From: FEN-1297 sp963843605
GTDB taxonomy: Bacteria > Bacteroidota > Ignavibacteria > Ignavibacteriales > Ignavibacteriaceae
Assembly (NCBI GenBank): GCA_963843605.1
Contig: CAWJLA010000002.1
Span: 838,557 to 902,556 of the forward strand
DNA length: 64,000 bases
Direction: 5' to 3'
Shown here: positions 29,457-39,704 of the stretch, piece by piece
How positions within the stretch are numbered: position 1 is the first letter of the stretch
Layout of the letters: the number at the start of each line of letters is the position of its first letter
The notes under the pieces: generated by a model
What the model saw: the letters and a program-made list of their open reading frames with translations, nothing else
The model's database searches: none
What the model was told of the DNA's origin: nothing
Program-made: the position numbers and the translations under genes

Positions 29457-30262
29457 TCTTGTCTGTATGCAAAAATATTAAGCTGTAAATCCGTATCCGG
29501 AAATTCCGGATTGCTTTTATTTATAAAAGGACTTTTTCTATTTTCTTCCGACTTTATAAAATACCTGAAATTATTTTTCTCCAGTACGGAAATAATCGAA
29601 TCAAGTTTCTGAGGATGGTTGATAAAAGAATGAAATTCTATAAATATATTATCAACTTTGTACAAAATATCAGTGCAATCCGGGATCACATTTATTTCAG
29701 CACCTTCAATATCCATTTTTAAAAAATGGATATGTTCTTCATTTTCGATCAAATCTCTCAGTCTTACGGAATCTACTTTTATTTTTTTATTAGATCCGTA
29801 AACAGACCCGGCGTCGGCACCGTTAAGACTGAATTCTATACCGTCGTTGTTAATCCATACCGCTTTGGAAATAATTTCGGTTCCATCGATACCGTTTCTT
29901 TTTAAATTACCCCGTAATATTCCGGCAATGCTGCCATCGGCTTCAAATGCCTTTATTCTGGCATTCTTATATAAAGATTTAAAGTAAAGCACACTTATCC
30001 CGATGTTTGCCCCGCAATCATATATTACCGGAGTTTCCGACTCGGAATTAAAGCGGTAATATTCTTTTACAAATATTTCTTTATACTGAAAAATAAACGA
30101 AAGGCAATCTGGAACCGTAACATGATAATTCAAAAAATTAATTTCCCTCGTTTCGTTTCTTTTGATTTTTCCGTATTTGAAGAGCAGTTTTAAAAATACC
30201 CTGTACTTGTAGTCGTGTAAGAAGAGAGCAACATTTTCAAATTTTTTATTAAATATTTTCAT
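29453..30262 (-). CDS. FkbM-family methyltransferase
   Basis: 269 residues. The FkbM signature is visible: PVIYDCGANIGISVLYF (motif I, about 76-92), KAFEADGS, and HFLKMDIEGAE (about 175-185). It probably O-methylates a sugar in the surface glycan; the family mostly acts on hydroxyls. It lies between GT4 genes, with 18 bp to the upstream one. Confidence 0.9.
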   Translation of the reverse strand: MKIFNKKFENVALFLHDYKYRVFLKLLFKYGKIKRNETREINFLNYHVTVPDCLSFIFQYKEIFVKEYYRFNSESETPVIYDCGANIGISVLYFKSLYKNARIKAFEADGSIAGILRGNLKRNGIDGTEIISKAVWINNDGIEFSLNGADAGSVYGSNKKIKVDSVRLRDLIENEEHIHFLKMDIEGAEINVIPDCTDILYKVDNIFIEFHSFINHPQKLDSIISVLEKNNFRYFIKSEENRKSPFINKSNPEFPDTDLQLNIFAYRQE

Positions 30263-30280
30263 GGAGATTTGTAATTTATT

Positions 30281-31498
30281 TTATTTCCCTTGGCCGTTTT
30301 TGATAACATACTTAAAAGCCGATTCATAACGGTTGACAACCGTATGAATGTTTATTTTTTCACTTATGATTTTGCCCGAGTTTTCCCCCATCCGTTTTAT
30401 TCTTCCGGAATCTGAGAGTATATACCCAATCTTATCGGCAAGGTCATTAACGTCGTTTTCTTTGAAGAATTTACCGTTGTAATCGTCGATTACCAGATTT
30501 TTTTCCGTCCCGTCGCAGACGGAACAAACAACAGGTTTACCGACGGCCATAGCTTCATTTATTGAAAGCCCTCCCATACCTGCCAGAACATATACAGACG
30601 ACGAAATTAAATATCCGGCTAAAACTACCGGATCGTAAACAGGTCCGACGAATAAAATTCTGTCGCTCAGGTTTAATTTCCCTGTTTGTGATTTCAATTC
30701 TTTCTCTTCCGGTCCTGTCCCGATGACAATCAATTCTATTTTATTGAATTTTTCTTTCAATATATTTATGGCGCTGATTAATAGATGCACTTTTTTCCAT
30801 TTAACCAATCTGCCTACATGAATGATCCTGTATGGATTAACCGGGAGAATCGGTTCTGAAATTAAAGCCTTTTCTTTTGCTTTAAAAAGCATATCGGTAT
30901 CAGGTGAATTATAAGTAATAAATATTTTCTCTCTGCTTACACCGTAACTCCCTAAAATTTCTACGGCCTCCTCCACATAGTTAACGTGAGCATCCATTCT
31001 TTTATAATAAATCATTCTTAAAAAGGTAACAAAAACATTGCTTAAATATCCGACAGGTGTAGGTTTATGTAAATTCAAACTTTCATCTTCATAGGATGCG
31101 TTTTTATATTTAAGTGCTTCGCGGAACTTAGGAATCCTGAATGGTATATCCTTATAAATTAATTTAATTCCTTTTGATTTTATTTTTCTCCACAATAAAG
31201 GGTAAAACAGAAAACCTAGTACATAAGGCCAGATTGTAACAATAATATCAGGATTCTCATCATCTAAAAATGCGGAAAATCCATGCAGAAATGTTTTACC
31301 GTAATATGTTTTTTTTTCCTTTAATCGTTTGAATCGGAATTTAATTCCGGAATCGGTCTGATGCACTCCCTCCCCTATGCTGCTGCTTTTGATTTCGGGA
31401 ATAACAACTGTGATTTCAAAATTATTTAAATCGTTTAATCGATTCAAAACCATATTATAATAATGCGGCAAACCGCCGAACATAAAAAGTACTTTCAT
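30281..31498 (-). CDS. Glycosyltransferase family 4
   Basis: 405 residues, GT-B fold. N-terminal FMFGGLPHYYNMVLNRLN, and a donor domain with HVGRLVKWKKVHLLISA and GGLSINEAMAVGKPVVCSV, including the conserved Glu. It lies 14 bp after the flippase stop in a tight minus-strand run. Donor and acceptor not known. Confidence 0.88.
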   Translation of the reverse strand: MKVLFMFGGLPHYYNMVLNRLNDLNNFEITVVIPEIKSSSIGEGVHQTDSGIKFRFKRLKEKKTYYGKTFLHGFSAFLDDENPDIIVTIWPYVLGFLFYPLLWRKIKSKGIKLIYKDIPFRIPKFREALKYKNASYEDESLNLHKPTPVGYLSNVFVTFLRMIYYKRMDAHVNYVEEAVEILGSYGVSREKIFITYNSPDTDMLFKAKEKALISEPILPVNPYRIIHVGRLVKWKKVHLLISAINILKEKFNKIELIVIGTGPEEKELKSQTGKLNLSDRILFVGPVYDPVVLAGYLISSSVYVLAGMGGLSINEAMAVGKPVVCSVCDGTEKNLVIDDYNGKFFKENDVNDLADKIGYILSDSGRIKRMGENSGKIISEKINIHTVVNRYESAFKYVIKNGQGK

Positions 31499-31512
31499 TC
31501 AAACAATGCTCA

Positions 31513-33057
31513 CTAATTCAATTTCAGACTATTTTTTATTTTGGATAACGCACTTAATATTAAGCCAGAAAAATCATTTGATATTTTTAATTTTATATAA
31601 GAGTAAATAAAAACAGTACTCAAGATTACGGTCTTAAGTACAATTATTGCGGCCAATAAGAATTTATCATTTATGCTTTTGGTCATTTCAACCGGTATTC
31701 CTGATAAAATATTTTTCAATAAATCCGCCAAAGCCCAAATAATTAAAAATAATCCGAGAGCCTTAATTGTGTTAAGGCTAAATGGTTGTGAATGGAATTT
31801 TTTCCAGACTATTACTAATTCCAGTAATAAATATATTACCAACGACATGGTCGTTGCAATCGCAGCACCTAAGATTCCGTATATCGGAATAAAAATTAAA
31901 TTAGTTACAATTGTTAAAAGTCCTAATACAATTATTAAAATTAGACTGTACTTATAAAATTTGGAATATAGAATGATCTCATTATTTACACCGGTTACCA
32001 GATCCATCATCCTGCTGAACAAAAAGAAATATAATACGGTTTTACCTCCCACATAAATATCACCTCTGGGAATTATCTTAAACAAATCATCTATATTAAC
32101 CCAGACTAGTATAAATATTAAAAGTCCGAAAATGAATAAGTTTATTGAAGTCTTTTTATATATATCGTCGATTTTACCGTGATCGTCTTCTTTAATTGCA
32201 AAGGACAGACTTGGCAGAACGGCTCTGACTAAACTTCGCTTAGGAATTTCCATCACCGTAGCCATTAATAGAGCAATAGAATAGATGGCAGTTTCTTTTA
32301 ATCCTTGAAAAGCAGGCAGCATGATCGTGTCAATCTTGCTTGCAATTAAAAATCCAATTCCTCCCAGAACCGTGAAAAATCCGTAATTGAATATCGATTT
32401 AACTCTATGGATCTTCCAAAATTTAAAATTCGGCCTAAGAAAAAGAGAATTTAATTTTTTCACATAAAAAGTTAAAAACAAAACAGCCAGGAAATAAGAA
32501 AGCACCATTAAATTCAGGAAATTGGTAAAATTTATATAACCCAGCGCAAATAATATTATGGTTATTGTATTGCTGAGTTTTAAGAATACTTCTCTGACAA
32601 ATGTAGGTAAGAATAATTTGTTCTGAATTAAAATATAAGATTCCAAAACATTTATATACACCATTGCAAATACAAGAGGTATTATATACAAGAAATATTG
32701 GACAAGTAAGGGAGATTTATTTTGATAAAAACTCAGGTAAACCGTTTGAAGTCCGACAAATAAAATTGCAAATGCGATAAAACCGATAAAAGAATAAGTA
32801 AGTACAAAAAACAAAAATCCGTTGTGGTTTTTACTTTTATCGGCAAATTGAGGAAAAAACTTAATAATTATAAAAGGAGAGCCTAATTGCGCAAATGAAA
32901 CAAAGAGTAATGTGCTGTCCTGTAAAACCCTTGTTAGACCCAGCTGTTCGGGCGTAAGAAATTTTGTATATAAGAAAATAGCATTCACCATCCCGATTAT
33001 TAGTCCAGCATATGATGCAAAGCTACTTTTTATGCTCTCTCGAACAACAACTCCCAT
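31513..33057 (-). CDS. Wzx-type oligosaccharide flippase
   Basis: 514 residues with about 12-14 hydrophobic helices, MATE/MOP superfamily. The opening SIKSSFASYAGLIIGMVNAI is typical for polysaccharide-biosynthesis flippases. It moves lipid-linked glycan repeat units across the inner membrane. The conserved basic residues of the family are scattered and were not checked one by one. It is only 3 bp from the upstream GT4 gene. No Wzy polymerase, Wza or Wzc gene is in the window. Confidence 0.88.
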   Translation of the reverse strand: MGVVVRESIKSSFASYAGLIIGMVNAIFLYTKFLTPEQLGLTRVLQDSTLLFVSFAQLGSPFIIIKFFPQFADKSKNHNGFLFFVLTYSFIGFIAFAILFVGLQTVYLSFYQNKSPLLVQYFLYIIPLVFAMVYINVLESYILIQNKLFLPTFVREVFLKLSNTITIILFALGYINFTNFLNLMVLSYFLAVLFLTFYVKKLNSLFLRPNFKFWKIHRVKSIFNYGFFTVLGGIGFLIASKIDTIMLPAFQGLKETAIYSIALLMATVMEIPKRSLVRAVLPSLSFAIKEDDHGKIDDIYKKTSINLFIFGLLIFILVWVNIDDLFKIIPRGDIYVGGKTVLYFFLFSRMMDLVTGVNNEIILYSKFYKYSLILIIVLGLLTIVTNLIFIPIYGILGAAIATTMSLVIYLLLELVIVWKKFHSQPFSLNTIKALGLFLIIWALADLLKNILSGIPVEMTKSINDKFLLAAIIVLKTVILSTVFIYSYIKLKISNDFSGLILSALSKIKNSLKLN

Positions 33058-33060
33058 TTA

Positions 33061-34194
33061 TTACCTGTTATTTATAGCAGCAAGCATTAAATCCCGAAGT
33101 TTGCTGTATCTATATTGGATTGAATATTTTTCAAGCATATATTCTCTTGAATTGCGGCCATACTGTCCGGCTTTTTCAGGATTATTAATTAAGTCTGACA
33201 TATATTCAGCCATTTTCAAATAATCATGCTCCTGAACCAGGAATCCGGTTTTCTGATGAATGACCGCTTCACTTATACCGGCATGAAAAGTCGATACAAT
33301 CGGAAGACCCGTTGCACTAGCCTCTAAAATAGTATTCGGTGTTCCTTCCATATCTCCGCTTTTTGCCCTAACCGAATGCTGGACAAAAACTCTTCCGGTC
33401 TTCAGTGTTTTTAAAATTTCTTCACGATTAAGAACTCCCTTAAACTCAACATTATCATTAAGCTTCAATTCATTAACCAGATCTTTACAAGATTTTAATA
33501 ATGGTCCGTCTCCTATCATTATCAGTTTAACATCTTGGTTGACTTTATAAACCTCATAAAAAGCACGAATAGTTAAATCGGGAGCTTTTTTTTCGGCAAA
33601 TCTACCTACAGCTACAAATACCGGCGGACTGTTTTCTGGCTTAGCGCCATCGAAAAAATCAAGATCCACTCCATAAGGATTATTTACGATTTTATTAACA
33701 GGCGCACCTAATTTAATAAGTTCATTTTTCATTATTTCAGAGACAACGACAATATATCTGGAAATATTAAACAATTTCCTATAAGAATCGTCATATTTTT
33801 TTAATGTCGCATGATCAGAAGAATCAAATCCGTGGAAATGGACAATCAGAGGAATTCTTTCTCTTTCACATGCATCCATTACCGCACAGCCTGTAGGACC
33901 GTATTCTGCTAAAACAACTTTTATCCGGTTTGTTCGAATCAGATTTGAAAATTGGGCTGTATATAGTCTGTGGAAAAAATGAGGTGAAATCCGTTTAATT
34001 GCTCCTCTTAAAATAATGTTCTTTATGGGAAAACTTAAAATATTTTTCTCATTCTTGTTAATATACGGGTACCAGCCCTTATGATATTCAAATTGAGCAT
34101 TAATGAATTTTAATTGATTTCTAATAAATGTTTCACTATAAATTTCTTTGTTCGGATAAACAATACATAAACCAGTATTTAAACTCTCACTCAA
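33061..34194 (-). CDS. Glycosyltransferase family 4
   Basis: 377 residues. N-terminal IVYPNKEIYSETFIRNQL is common in GT4 enzymes of capsule loci. The donor domain shows FVAVGRFAEKKAPDLTIRA, and EGTPNTILEASATGLPIVS with the conserved Glu. It belongs to the same minus-strand operon as the flippase, 3 bp away. Specificity unknown. Confidence 0.9.
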   Translation of the reverse strand: MSESLNTGLCIVYPNKEIYSETFIRNQLKFINAQFEYHKGWYPYINKNEKNILSFPIKNIILRGAIKRISPHFFHRLYTAQFSNLIRTNRIKVVLAEYGPTGCAVMDACERERIPLIVHFHGFDSSDHATLKKYDDSYRKLFNISRYIVVVSEIMKNELIKLGAPVNKIVNNPYGVDLDFFDGAKPENSPPVFVAVGRFAEKKAPDLTIRAFYEVYKVNQDVKLIMIGDGPLLKSCKDLVNELKLNDNVEFKGVLNREEILKTLKTGRVFVQHSVRAKSGDMEGTPNTILEASATGLPIVSTFHAGISEAVIHQKTGFLVQEHDYLKMAEYMSDLINNPEKAGQYGRNSREYMLEKYSIQYRYSKLRDLMLAAINNR

Positions 34195-34232
34195 ATATAT
34201 TTCCTCAGAGTTAATCTTTAATCAAATCAAAA

Positions 34233-34922
34233 TCATTTTTTTGCTCTGGCAGCTACCATATAAATTGCAGAATCTTTATCTCTTGACCTTTGCGATGATA
34301 AAATCTTATCAAAGATAAACATCATAATTTGCGATGGGAATGCAATTACAGGTATTAAAAATTTCGGTACTTTAAAGATTAGGCTGTCCTGTATTAACAA
34401 AATTCCGACAGACGGTCTTCCGACAATCCCTTTAAAATAAACCAGCTCAAATCCTGCGGATTCAATAATTTTTTTCAGACCGGCGGAAGTCCATCTCCAG
34501 TAGTCGTTAGGAGTTGGGTGATAAATCCAGTATCCGTGCGTGGATAGTATAATTAAACCATCTTTTTTTAATACCCTGAAACTTTCGGATAAATATTCGG
34601 CAGGATTTTCAACATGTTCAAGAACCTGAGTAGAAAGGACAATATCGGCTGAACTTTCATCAATAGGAATACGACCGTCTTTTTCAATATGAATATCCGC
34701 CATTTCATTTTCAGCTATATCCAATCCGCTGTATTTTTTCACAAACGGTTCAAATAATATTTTATACGGCATGTCCCCGCAGCCATAATCAATTAATTCA
34801 AACTGATTTTCTTTATGTATATATTCCGCAATTATTTTTTTAATATGCTTTGTAGTTAAAGTCAAAGGGTACCACCTGGGATTGAATATAGAAGGTGATA
34901 ATCTCCAGTTATTTTTACTCAT
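34233..34922 (-). CDS. SAM-dependent methyltransferase
   Basis: 229 residues, class I fold. FELIDYGCGDMPYKILFEP is motif I (about 39-57), and DIVLSTQVLEHVENPAEYL is motif IV (about 88-106). Typical of methyltransferases in surface glycan loci. Substrate unknown. It is downstream of the YfhO gene by 87 bp. Confidence 0.87.
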   Translation of the reverse strand: MSKNNWRLSPSIFNPRWYPLTLTTKHIKKIIAEYIHKENQFELIDYGCGDMPYKILFEPFVKKYSGLDIAENEMADIHIEKDGRIPIDESSADIVLSTQVLEHVENPAEYLSESFRVLKKDGLIILSTHGYWIYHPTPNDYWRWTSAGLKKIIESAGFELVYFKGIVGRPSVGILLIQDSLIFKVPKFLIPVIAFPSQIMMFIFDKILSSQRSRDKDSAIYMVAARAKK

Positions 34923-35009
34923 ATTTTATATATCTGAATTAATTATTACTGATTATTAAATTAAAAATTTTCAATACAACAGCGATAAAAATCTTTTCAT
35001 AAATAAAAA

Positions 35010-37574
35010 TCATACCGTTTGTACATTTATATTTTTCTTTTTCTTAAATTCAAAAAGGAGGCTGATAACCAGTCCAAGTATTACTAATGAGCTTAAGATT
35101 AATGCCGTATATTGGCTGATATAAAAACTGGTAGGCGAGTATTTGAACTCAACCGTGTGCCTGCCTTTGGGAACTACTATCCCCATAAAATCATGGTTTG
35201 CTTTATAGACCTTTGTACTATTTCCGTCTATATAAGCCTTCCAGCCCTTCGGAAGATAAGTATCGCCCAGGAATAAAAAGTTGCTGCCCGTTGCAGTTAC
35301 ATTGGCTTTTATAGTCTGATCGCGATATTCCGTAATTGAAACATTGACGCCGGGTCCGGGTTTTTCGACATGAATGTCTTTATCCTCGACAAACGCCACA
35401 TCTTTAGGATCAAATCCGTTATTTTTAATCATGTTCAAAACTTCGATATCGGGCTTTACTTCCGTACTGTTTACGAAATACAACCTCGGTAAAGCTGAGG
35501 TATCTTTATATACTACTTCTTTAGCTTTTTGGTCAATGGCAACCAGACCCGGTATTTGAACCGGCTGATTAAACACCAGATATTTAACATTGAGCATTCT
35601 CCACAATGTGGCATTGGCAGGCCCGACAACATCCATAATATCCTGGTATCCTCTCGGTTTAATTCCGGAGTAACCGTAAAAATCTTCCACAAGGAAATAT
35701 GCATTGAAGTTCGCATTGTTGGAAAAAGAACCGAGTGAACCGTCTTGTTTTAGATTCAGCATTCTGAAAGGTTCTTTATCATTCTGAGCTTTAATCACTT
35801 TTATATACTCGGGTTCGGTAAACATGCTTTTCACATCCGGATTAGCTACATATTTCGGCTGAGCGCCCCGTTCATCTATTCTCCATAAATCCGCCAAGGT
35901 AAGTATAATTATTCCCAGGATAAAAGCATCACGGCTTAACTTGGCTCTTACGTATCCGAAAGCAAACCATGCTGCCAATGTCATAAAACCGAAGCCCAGC
36001 ATAAGATCGGTAGTGAACATTCCTGCGGAATAATCGGCCAGTGCACGGTATTGCTGTGCTAATCTAGTCTGCGAACCGGAAAGAGTATTTGCGTAATCGT
36101 TTACCCTTGAAACAAACCATGAAGAGATTGGATTATTTAATAATACTGTTAGAACAAAAATTCCCGTAAATACATAAGCAGAATTTTTTATTATTTTAAA
36201 AATTCTTGAGTCGTTTTCTTCTCTAGCGGCTATTATTTTCATCAAACCCAATCCGGCAAGCAGCGGAGTGCTAAGCTGAACCAGCACTAAAATCATTGAA
36301 GGAACTCTGAATTTATCGAAAAAAGGGAAGTAGTAAAACATAAGATCAAAAATCACCGGGAAATTTCTTCCAAAAGAAATCAGCAGGGCAATGCCTGTAA
36401 GTATAGCTAAAAATTGTACAAACGGTTCTTTCCACCTTGTATATATTGCAAACAAGGCCAGGAAAAAGACTAAAATTCCCATATACATAGCAACATCAAC
36501 AAAGGTCATCTGACCGAAATAAGTATTGACATCCACCTCTTGGCCGTTTGTCAGCGGACCGTCATAAATCGAATTTCCGAATCCGTAAAAAGAAGGAACA
36601 ATAAAAGTCAGCACTTCTCCGGGCGAAAAAGACCAGTTTGTATGATACTCATAATACGCCGATGAAGAGGGATTGGAAGCAGAAGTTGTATTTTCGGTAA
36701 TGCTCTTGCCTCCCCTGGTTGAATACGGAGTATATTCATATATCTGGGTTATGTTATCGGATTGAATTAATAGTGCAATTAAAGCGGCAAAGAAAAACGA
36801 TACGGCTGATTTTATAATATTGTTTCTAAGACCGGTATCTTTTTTAATTAATGACCGCAGAAAATAATAAATTAAATAAATGGCTACTGCGAAGAAGGTA
36901 TAGAAAATTATCTGAACATGGAAACTCTGCACCATTAATTGCAAAGCAATTGTCAATATTAAAAAGTCTATAATTTTAAAACCTTTTTGCAAGCGCAACA
37001 GAATTAAAAATAAAATTGGATACATGCATATGGCAGTTAATTTTGTAACATGCCCTATAAAAAGGAATACAATCAGTCCCGTACTGAACGACGTGGCAAT
37101 AGCAGTGAAAGTACTAACCAGAGTATTTTTCGTTATATACCTCATCAGCAAAAAAGACGTAATAGCCAATAAAATCACATAAAAGGCCCACATCGAATAT
37201 GCGGTTACAAATAAATCCGCGAAAAGGCTTCTGATAGCAGTGAAGATCACATAAATAACATTAAACCACTTCGCCGCGGTACCTATAGCATAAGCCGGCA
37301 TTCCGCAAAAGATTAATGGGTTCCAAAGTGTATAACCGTCATTTGCATGGTGAATATAAGGCTGCATACTTTCCGAGGAAATAATATCACCGGATTGAAA
37401 TGTTTTACCCCCGAAAAACAAAGGCGAAAGAAATGCCAGGAAAAGTATTACCAAGACTAAAATTACAGCAAGGACATGGTACTTCTGCGGAAGAATTTCT
37501 TCTAAGTTAAACTTAGCAATAAATCCCTGCGATTCTTTTTGCTGCTGTCTGCTGCCTTTTTTTGTTTTTGTCAT
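35010..37574 (-). CDS. YfhO-family membrane protein
   Basis: 854 residues with many membrane helices and a large extracytoplasmic C-terminal region. The end has TYLPKGWKAYIDGNSTKVY and FMGIVVPKGRHTVEFKYSP, the YfhO signature. A Bacillus homologue is implicated in glycosylating lipoteichoic acid, and the fold is GT-C-like. Here it may transfer a sugar to surface glycan on the outer face of the membrane; that is inference. The N-terminal about 25 residues are basic and glutamine-rich (KTKKGSRQQQKES). Confidence 0.88.
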   Translation of the reverse strand: MTKTKKGSRQQQKESQGFIAKFNLEEILPQKYHVLAVILVLVILFLAFLSPLFFGGKTFQSGDIISSESMQPYIHHANDGYTLWNPLIFCGMPAYAIGTAAKWFNVIYVIFTAIRSLFADLFVTAYSMWAFYVILLAITSFLLMRYITKNTLVSTFTAIATSFSTGLIVFLFIGHVTKLTAICMYPILFLILLRLQKGFKIIDFLILTIALQLMVQSFHVQIIFYTFFAVAIYLIYYFLRSLIKKDTGLRNNIIKSAVSFFFAALIALLIQSDNITQIYEYTPYSTRGGKSITENTTSASNPSSSAYYEYHTNWSFSPGEVLTFIVPSFYGFGNSIYDGPLTNGQEVDVNTYFGQMTFVDVAMYMGILVFFLALFAIYTRWKEPFVQFLAILTGIALLISFGRNFPVIFDLMFYYFPFFDKFRVPSMILVLVQLSTPLLAGLGLMKIIAAREENDSRIFKIIKNSAYVFTGIFVLTVLLNNPISSWFVSRVNDYANTLSGSQTRLAQQYRALADYSAGMFTTDLMLGFGFMTLAAWFAFGYVRAKLSRDAFILGIIILTLADLWRIDERGAQPKYVANPDVKSMFTEPEYIKVIKAQNDKEPFRMLNLKQDGSLGSFSNNANFNAYFLVEDFYGYSGIKPRGYQDIMDVVGPANATLWRMLNVKYLVFNQPVQIPGLVAIDQKAKEVVYKDTSALPRLYFVNSTEVKPDIEVLNMIKNNGFDPKDVAFVEDKDIHVEKPGPGVNVSITEYRDQTIKANVTATGSNFLFLGDTYLPKGWKAYIDGNSTKVYKANHDFMGIVVPKGRHTVEFKYSPTSFYISQYTALILSSLVILGLVISLLFEFKKKKNINVQTV

Positions 37575-37625
37575 TTAATCACCGTTCGACTTAATTAAAG
37601 GAGATAAACTCGTTGATTATTACTT

Positions 37626-38435
37626 TTATTTTCTGACAATATAATTTATACCGGCACCGACTTTATTTTCGGAATGAAAATCAATATACATCATACCGAA
37701 AGTAAAAAATAAAGTTAATAAATAATAAAAAGGTAATACAATAAAAAATAATTTCGAAATATTTAAAATCTGCATCGGGTATTTAATTCCTAGTCTCCAG
37801 GCCTTATCGCCCCAGAATCCGTATGTATATCTGGATCTAAAGACCGAAAAACCGATCGGTTTCAATTTACTCTCAAGATCTTCAAAAGAATACCCGTCTC
37901 TGGCATGCTCGCTGATAAAACTTTCCTCTTCATCTTCATGAACGTCGCTTCCGCCGAAAATCGACGGAGTATTTATCAGCAGAAAACCTCCCGGTTTCAA
38001 AGCGCGGTAAAAATTCTTAAATACTTTTACATCGTCTTCAATATGTTCCATTACATCCACGGAAACGATTAAATCGAATTTGTTCTCATGTTCTATCTTA
38101 AGCAGGTCTTCGATCCCGAAGCTTACGTCATTTAATTTCTGCCGTTTAAAGAATGCTTCGCTGTCTTTAATCCATTTGTCTTTAACATCTGCGGCATATA
38201 TTTTATTCGGCTGTAACTTTTTTGCCATAAAATACGAATATTGTCCGTAGCCTGTTCCGGCATCGTAGATTGATATTTTGCTGCTGCCGAATATTCTCCG
38301 CAAATTCTTTAATTCCCGGCGAACATACCATGAACGCAGAAACATTATATCCAATGTTTTATAAAACAACACCCTAAGAGAAGGATACTTTCTTATCACT
38401 GCGGCAAATACGTCTTTAATTGGGTCGTAATACAT
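37626..38435 (-). CDS. SAM-dependent methyltransferase with C-terminal hydrophobic segment
   Basis: 269 residues. The class I core has SIYDAGTGYGQYSYFMA (motif I, about 54-70), ADVKD, and FDLIVSVDVMEHIEDDVKV (about 115-133). After about residue 215 the protein ends in a hydrophobic stretch (FFIVLPFYYLLTLFFTFGMM), which may bind it to the membrane. Likely acts on lipid-linked glycan or a lipid. The neighbours are YfhO and a GT4. Confidence 0.84.
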   Translation of the reverse strand: MYYDPIKDVFAAVIRKYPSLRVLFYKTLDIMFLRSWYVRRELKNLRRIFGSSKISIYDAGTGYGQYSYFMAKKLQPNKIYAADVKDKWIKDSEAFFKRQKLNDVSFGIEDLLKIEHENKFDLIVSVDVMEHIEDDVKVFKNFYRALKPGGFLLINTPSIFGGSDVHEDEEESFISEHARDGYSFEDLESKLKPIGFSVFRSRYTYGFWGDKAWRLGIKYPMQILNISKLFFIVLPFYYLLTLFFTFGMMYIDFHSENKVGAGINYIVRK

Positions 38436-38483
38436 TTATTTAATTAAAAATTATTAATGAAAAATTAAAAATTATATTAAAAA

Positions 38484-39602
38484 TTAACCTACAAGATCCT
38501 CTATACCCTTTACGAAGTTTTCCCAAGAATATTTGTGTGCCTCATTCCGAATATTCTTATAAAAATCTTTTTCTTTTCTTTCCCTGTAAAACTTTATAAT
38601 TGCTTCAGCAAGTGCGCCCGGGTTTTCCTTTTCCACAATATATCCGGTTTCTCCTTCGTGCACTACTTCTCCCAGACCGCCGACATTGGTTGCTATCACC
38701 GGCTTGCCGAAATTAATCGCAATCTGTACAATGCCGCTCTGAGTTGCATCCCGGTAAGGCAAAATTACGGAATCCGCGGCTGAAAAATAATATTTTACTT
38801 CGGAAGTAGGAATAAAATCGGTAAATAAATAGACTCTTTCCTTTAAATTCAGTTTCCTTATAAGTGAAAGATATTTGTCCTTGTTTGAATAAAACTCGCC
38901 TGCAACTATTAATCTTATATCTTCTTTGTCTTTTATTAATGACAAAGCGGATAAGAGAACATCAAGTCCCTTATAATCCCTTATAAAGCCGAAAAATAAT
39001 ATTAATTTTCCGCCGTCCAGTTTCAGATATTTTCTTGCTTCTTCCTGATCAACGGGCTTCCCGAAATTTGAATAAACCGGATGCGGCAATACCTTATACT
39101 TTGCCGCCGGTTTTAATCGGAGTAAATCCTGTTTTACCTTTTCTGACAATAAAATGAAGTAATCGGCAGATTTAAAGAAATACTTAGTAAAAGCTATATC
39201 TCCGGGCTTTTTTTCATGGGGAATAACATTATCGCAAATTACCAGAACCTTGGTTTTACCGTTTCGTTTTGCAAACTTAGCAATTGTTCCGAAGCAGGGT
39301 CCGAAAAACGGCATCCAGTATTTATAAATCAGTAAGTCCGGCGCATCTCTCTTTATTTTAAGACCTGTTCTAATCCAGTTAAGCGGGTTGACTGAATCGA
39401 CTAAAATCTCCGTCGGAATTTTTTCCGTGTTTTCTCCACCTTCTAATTGAGACTTGCCCGGAAATAGAACGGAAGGATATTGCCGTTTGAAAGTAATAAC
39501 ATTAACATCATGTTGTTTAACTAATTCCTTGTAGAGCAAACCGATAAAATGAGCAATACCTCCCCTTAAGGGAAAAGCAGTGGAAAGGATTGTTATTTTC
39601 AT
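38484..39602 (-). CDS. Glycosyltransferase family 4
   Basis: 372 residues. N-terminal ITILSTAFPLRGGIAHFIG has the typical GG glycine loop. The donor half shows LILFFGFIRDYKGLDVLLSA, then SVILPYRDATQSGIVQIAI and GKPVIATNVGGLGE. Part of the glycan operon; it lies 103 bp after the GT2 gene. Confidence 0.9.
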   Translation of the reverse strand: MKITILSTAFPLRGGIAHFIGLLYKELVKQHDVNVITFKRQYPSVLFPGKSQLEGGENTEKIPTEILVDSVNPLNWIRTGLKIKRDAPDLLIYKYWMPFFGPCFGTIAKFAKRNGKTKVLVICDNVIPHEKKPGDIAFTKYFFKSADYFILLSEKVKQDLLRLKPAAKYKVLPHPVYSNFGKPVDQEEARKYLKLDGGKLILFFGFIRDYKGLDVLLSALSLIKDKEDIRLIVAGEFYSNKDKYLSLIRKLNLKERVYLFTDFIPTSEVKYYFSAADSVILPYRDATQSGIVQIAINFGKPVIATNVGGLGEVVHEGETGYIVEKENPGALAEAIIKFYRERKEKDFYKNIRNEAHKYSWENFVKGIEDLVG

Positions 39603-39704
39603 TAAGCCAGAAATCTCATTTTTCTTTTATGTTTATTTGGTAGGATATCTGTTAAAATCATCAAAACATTTAACAGTAATTCAAGTCTGTCACGGAGTCT
39701 GCTT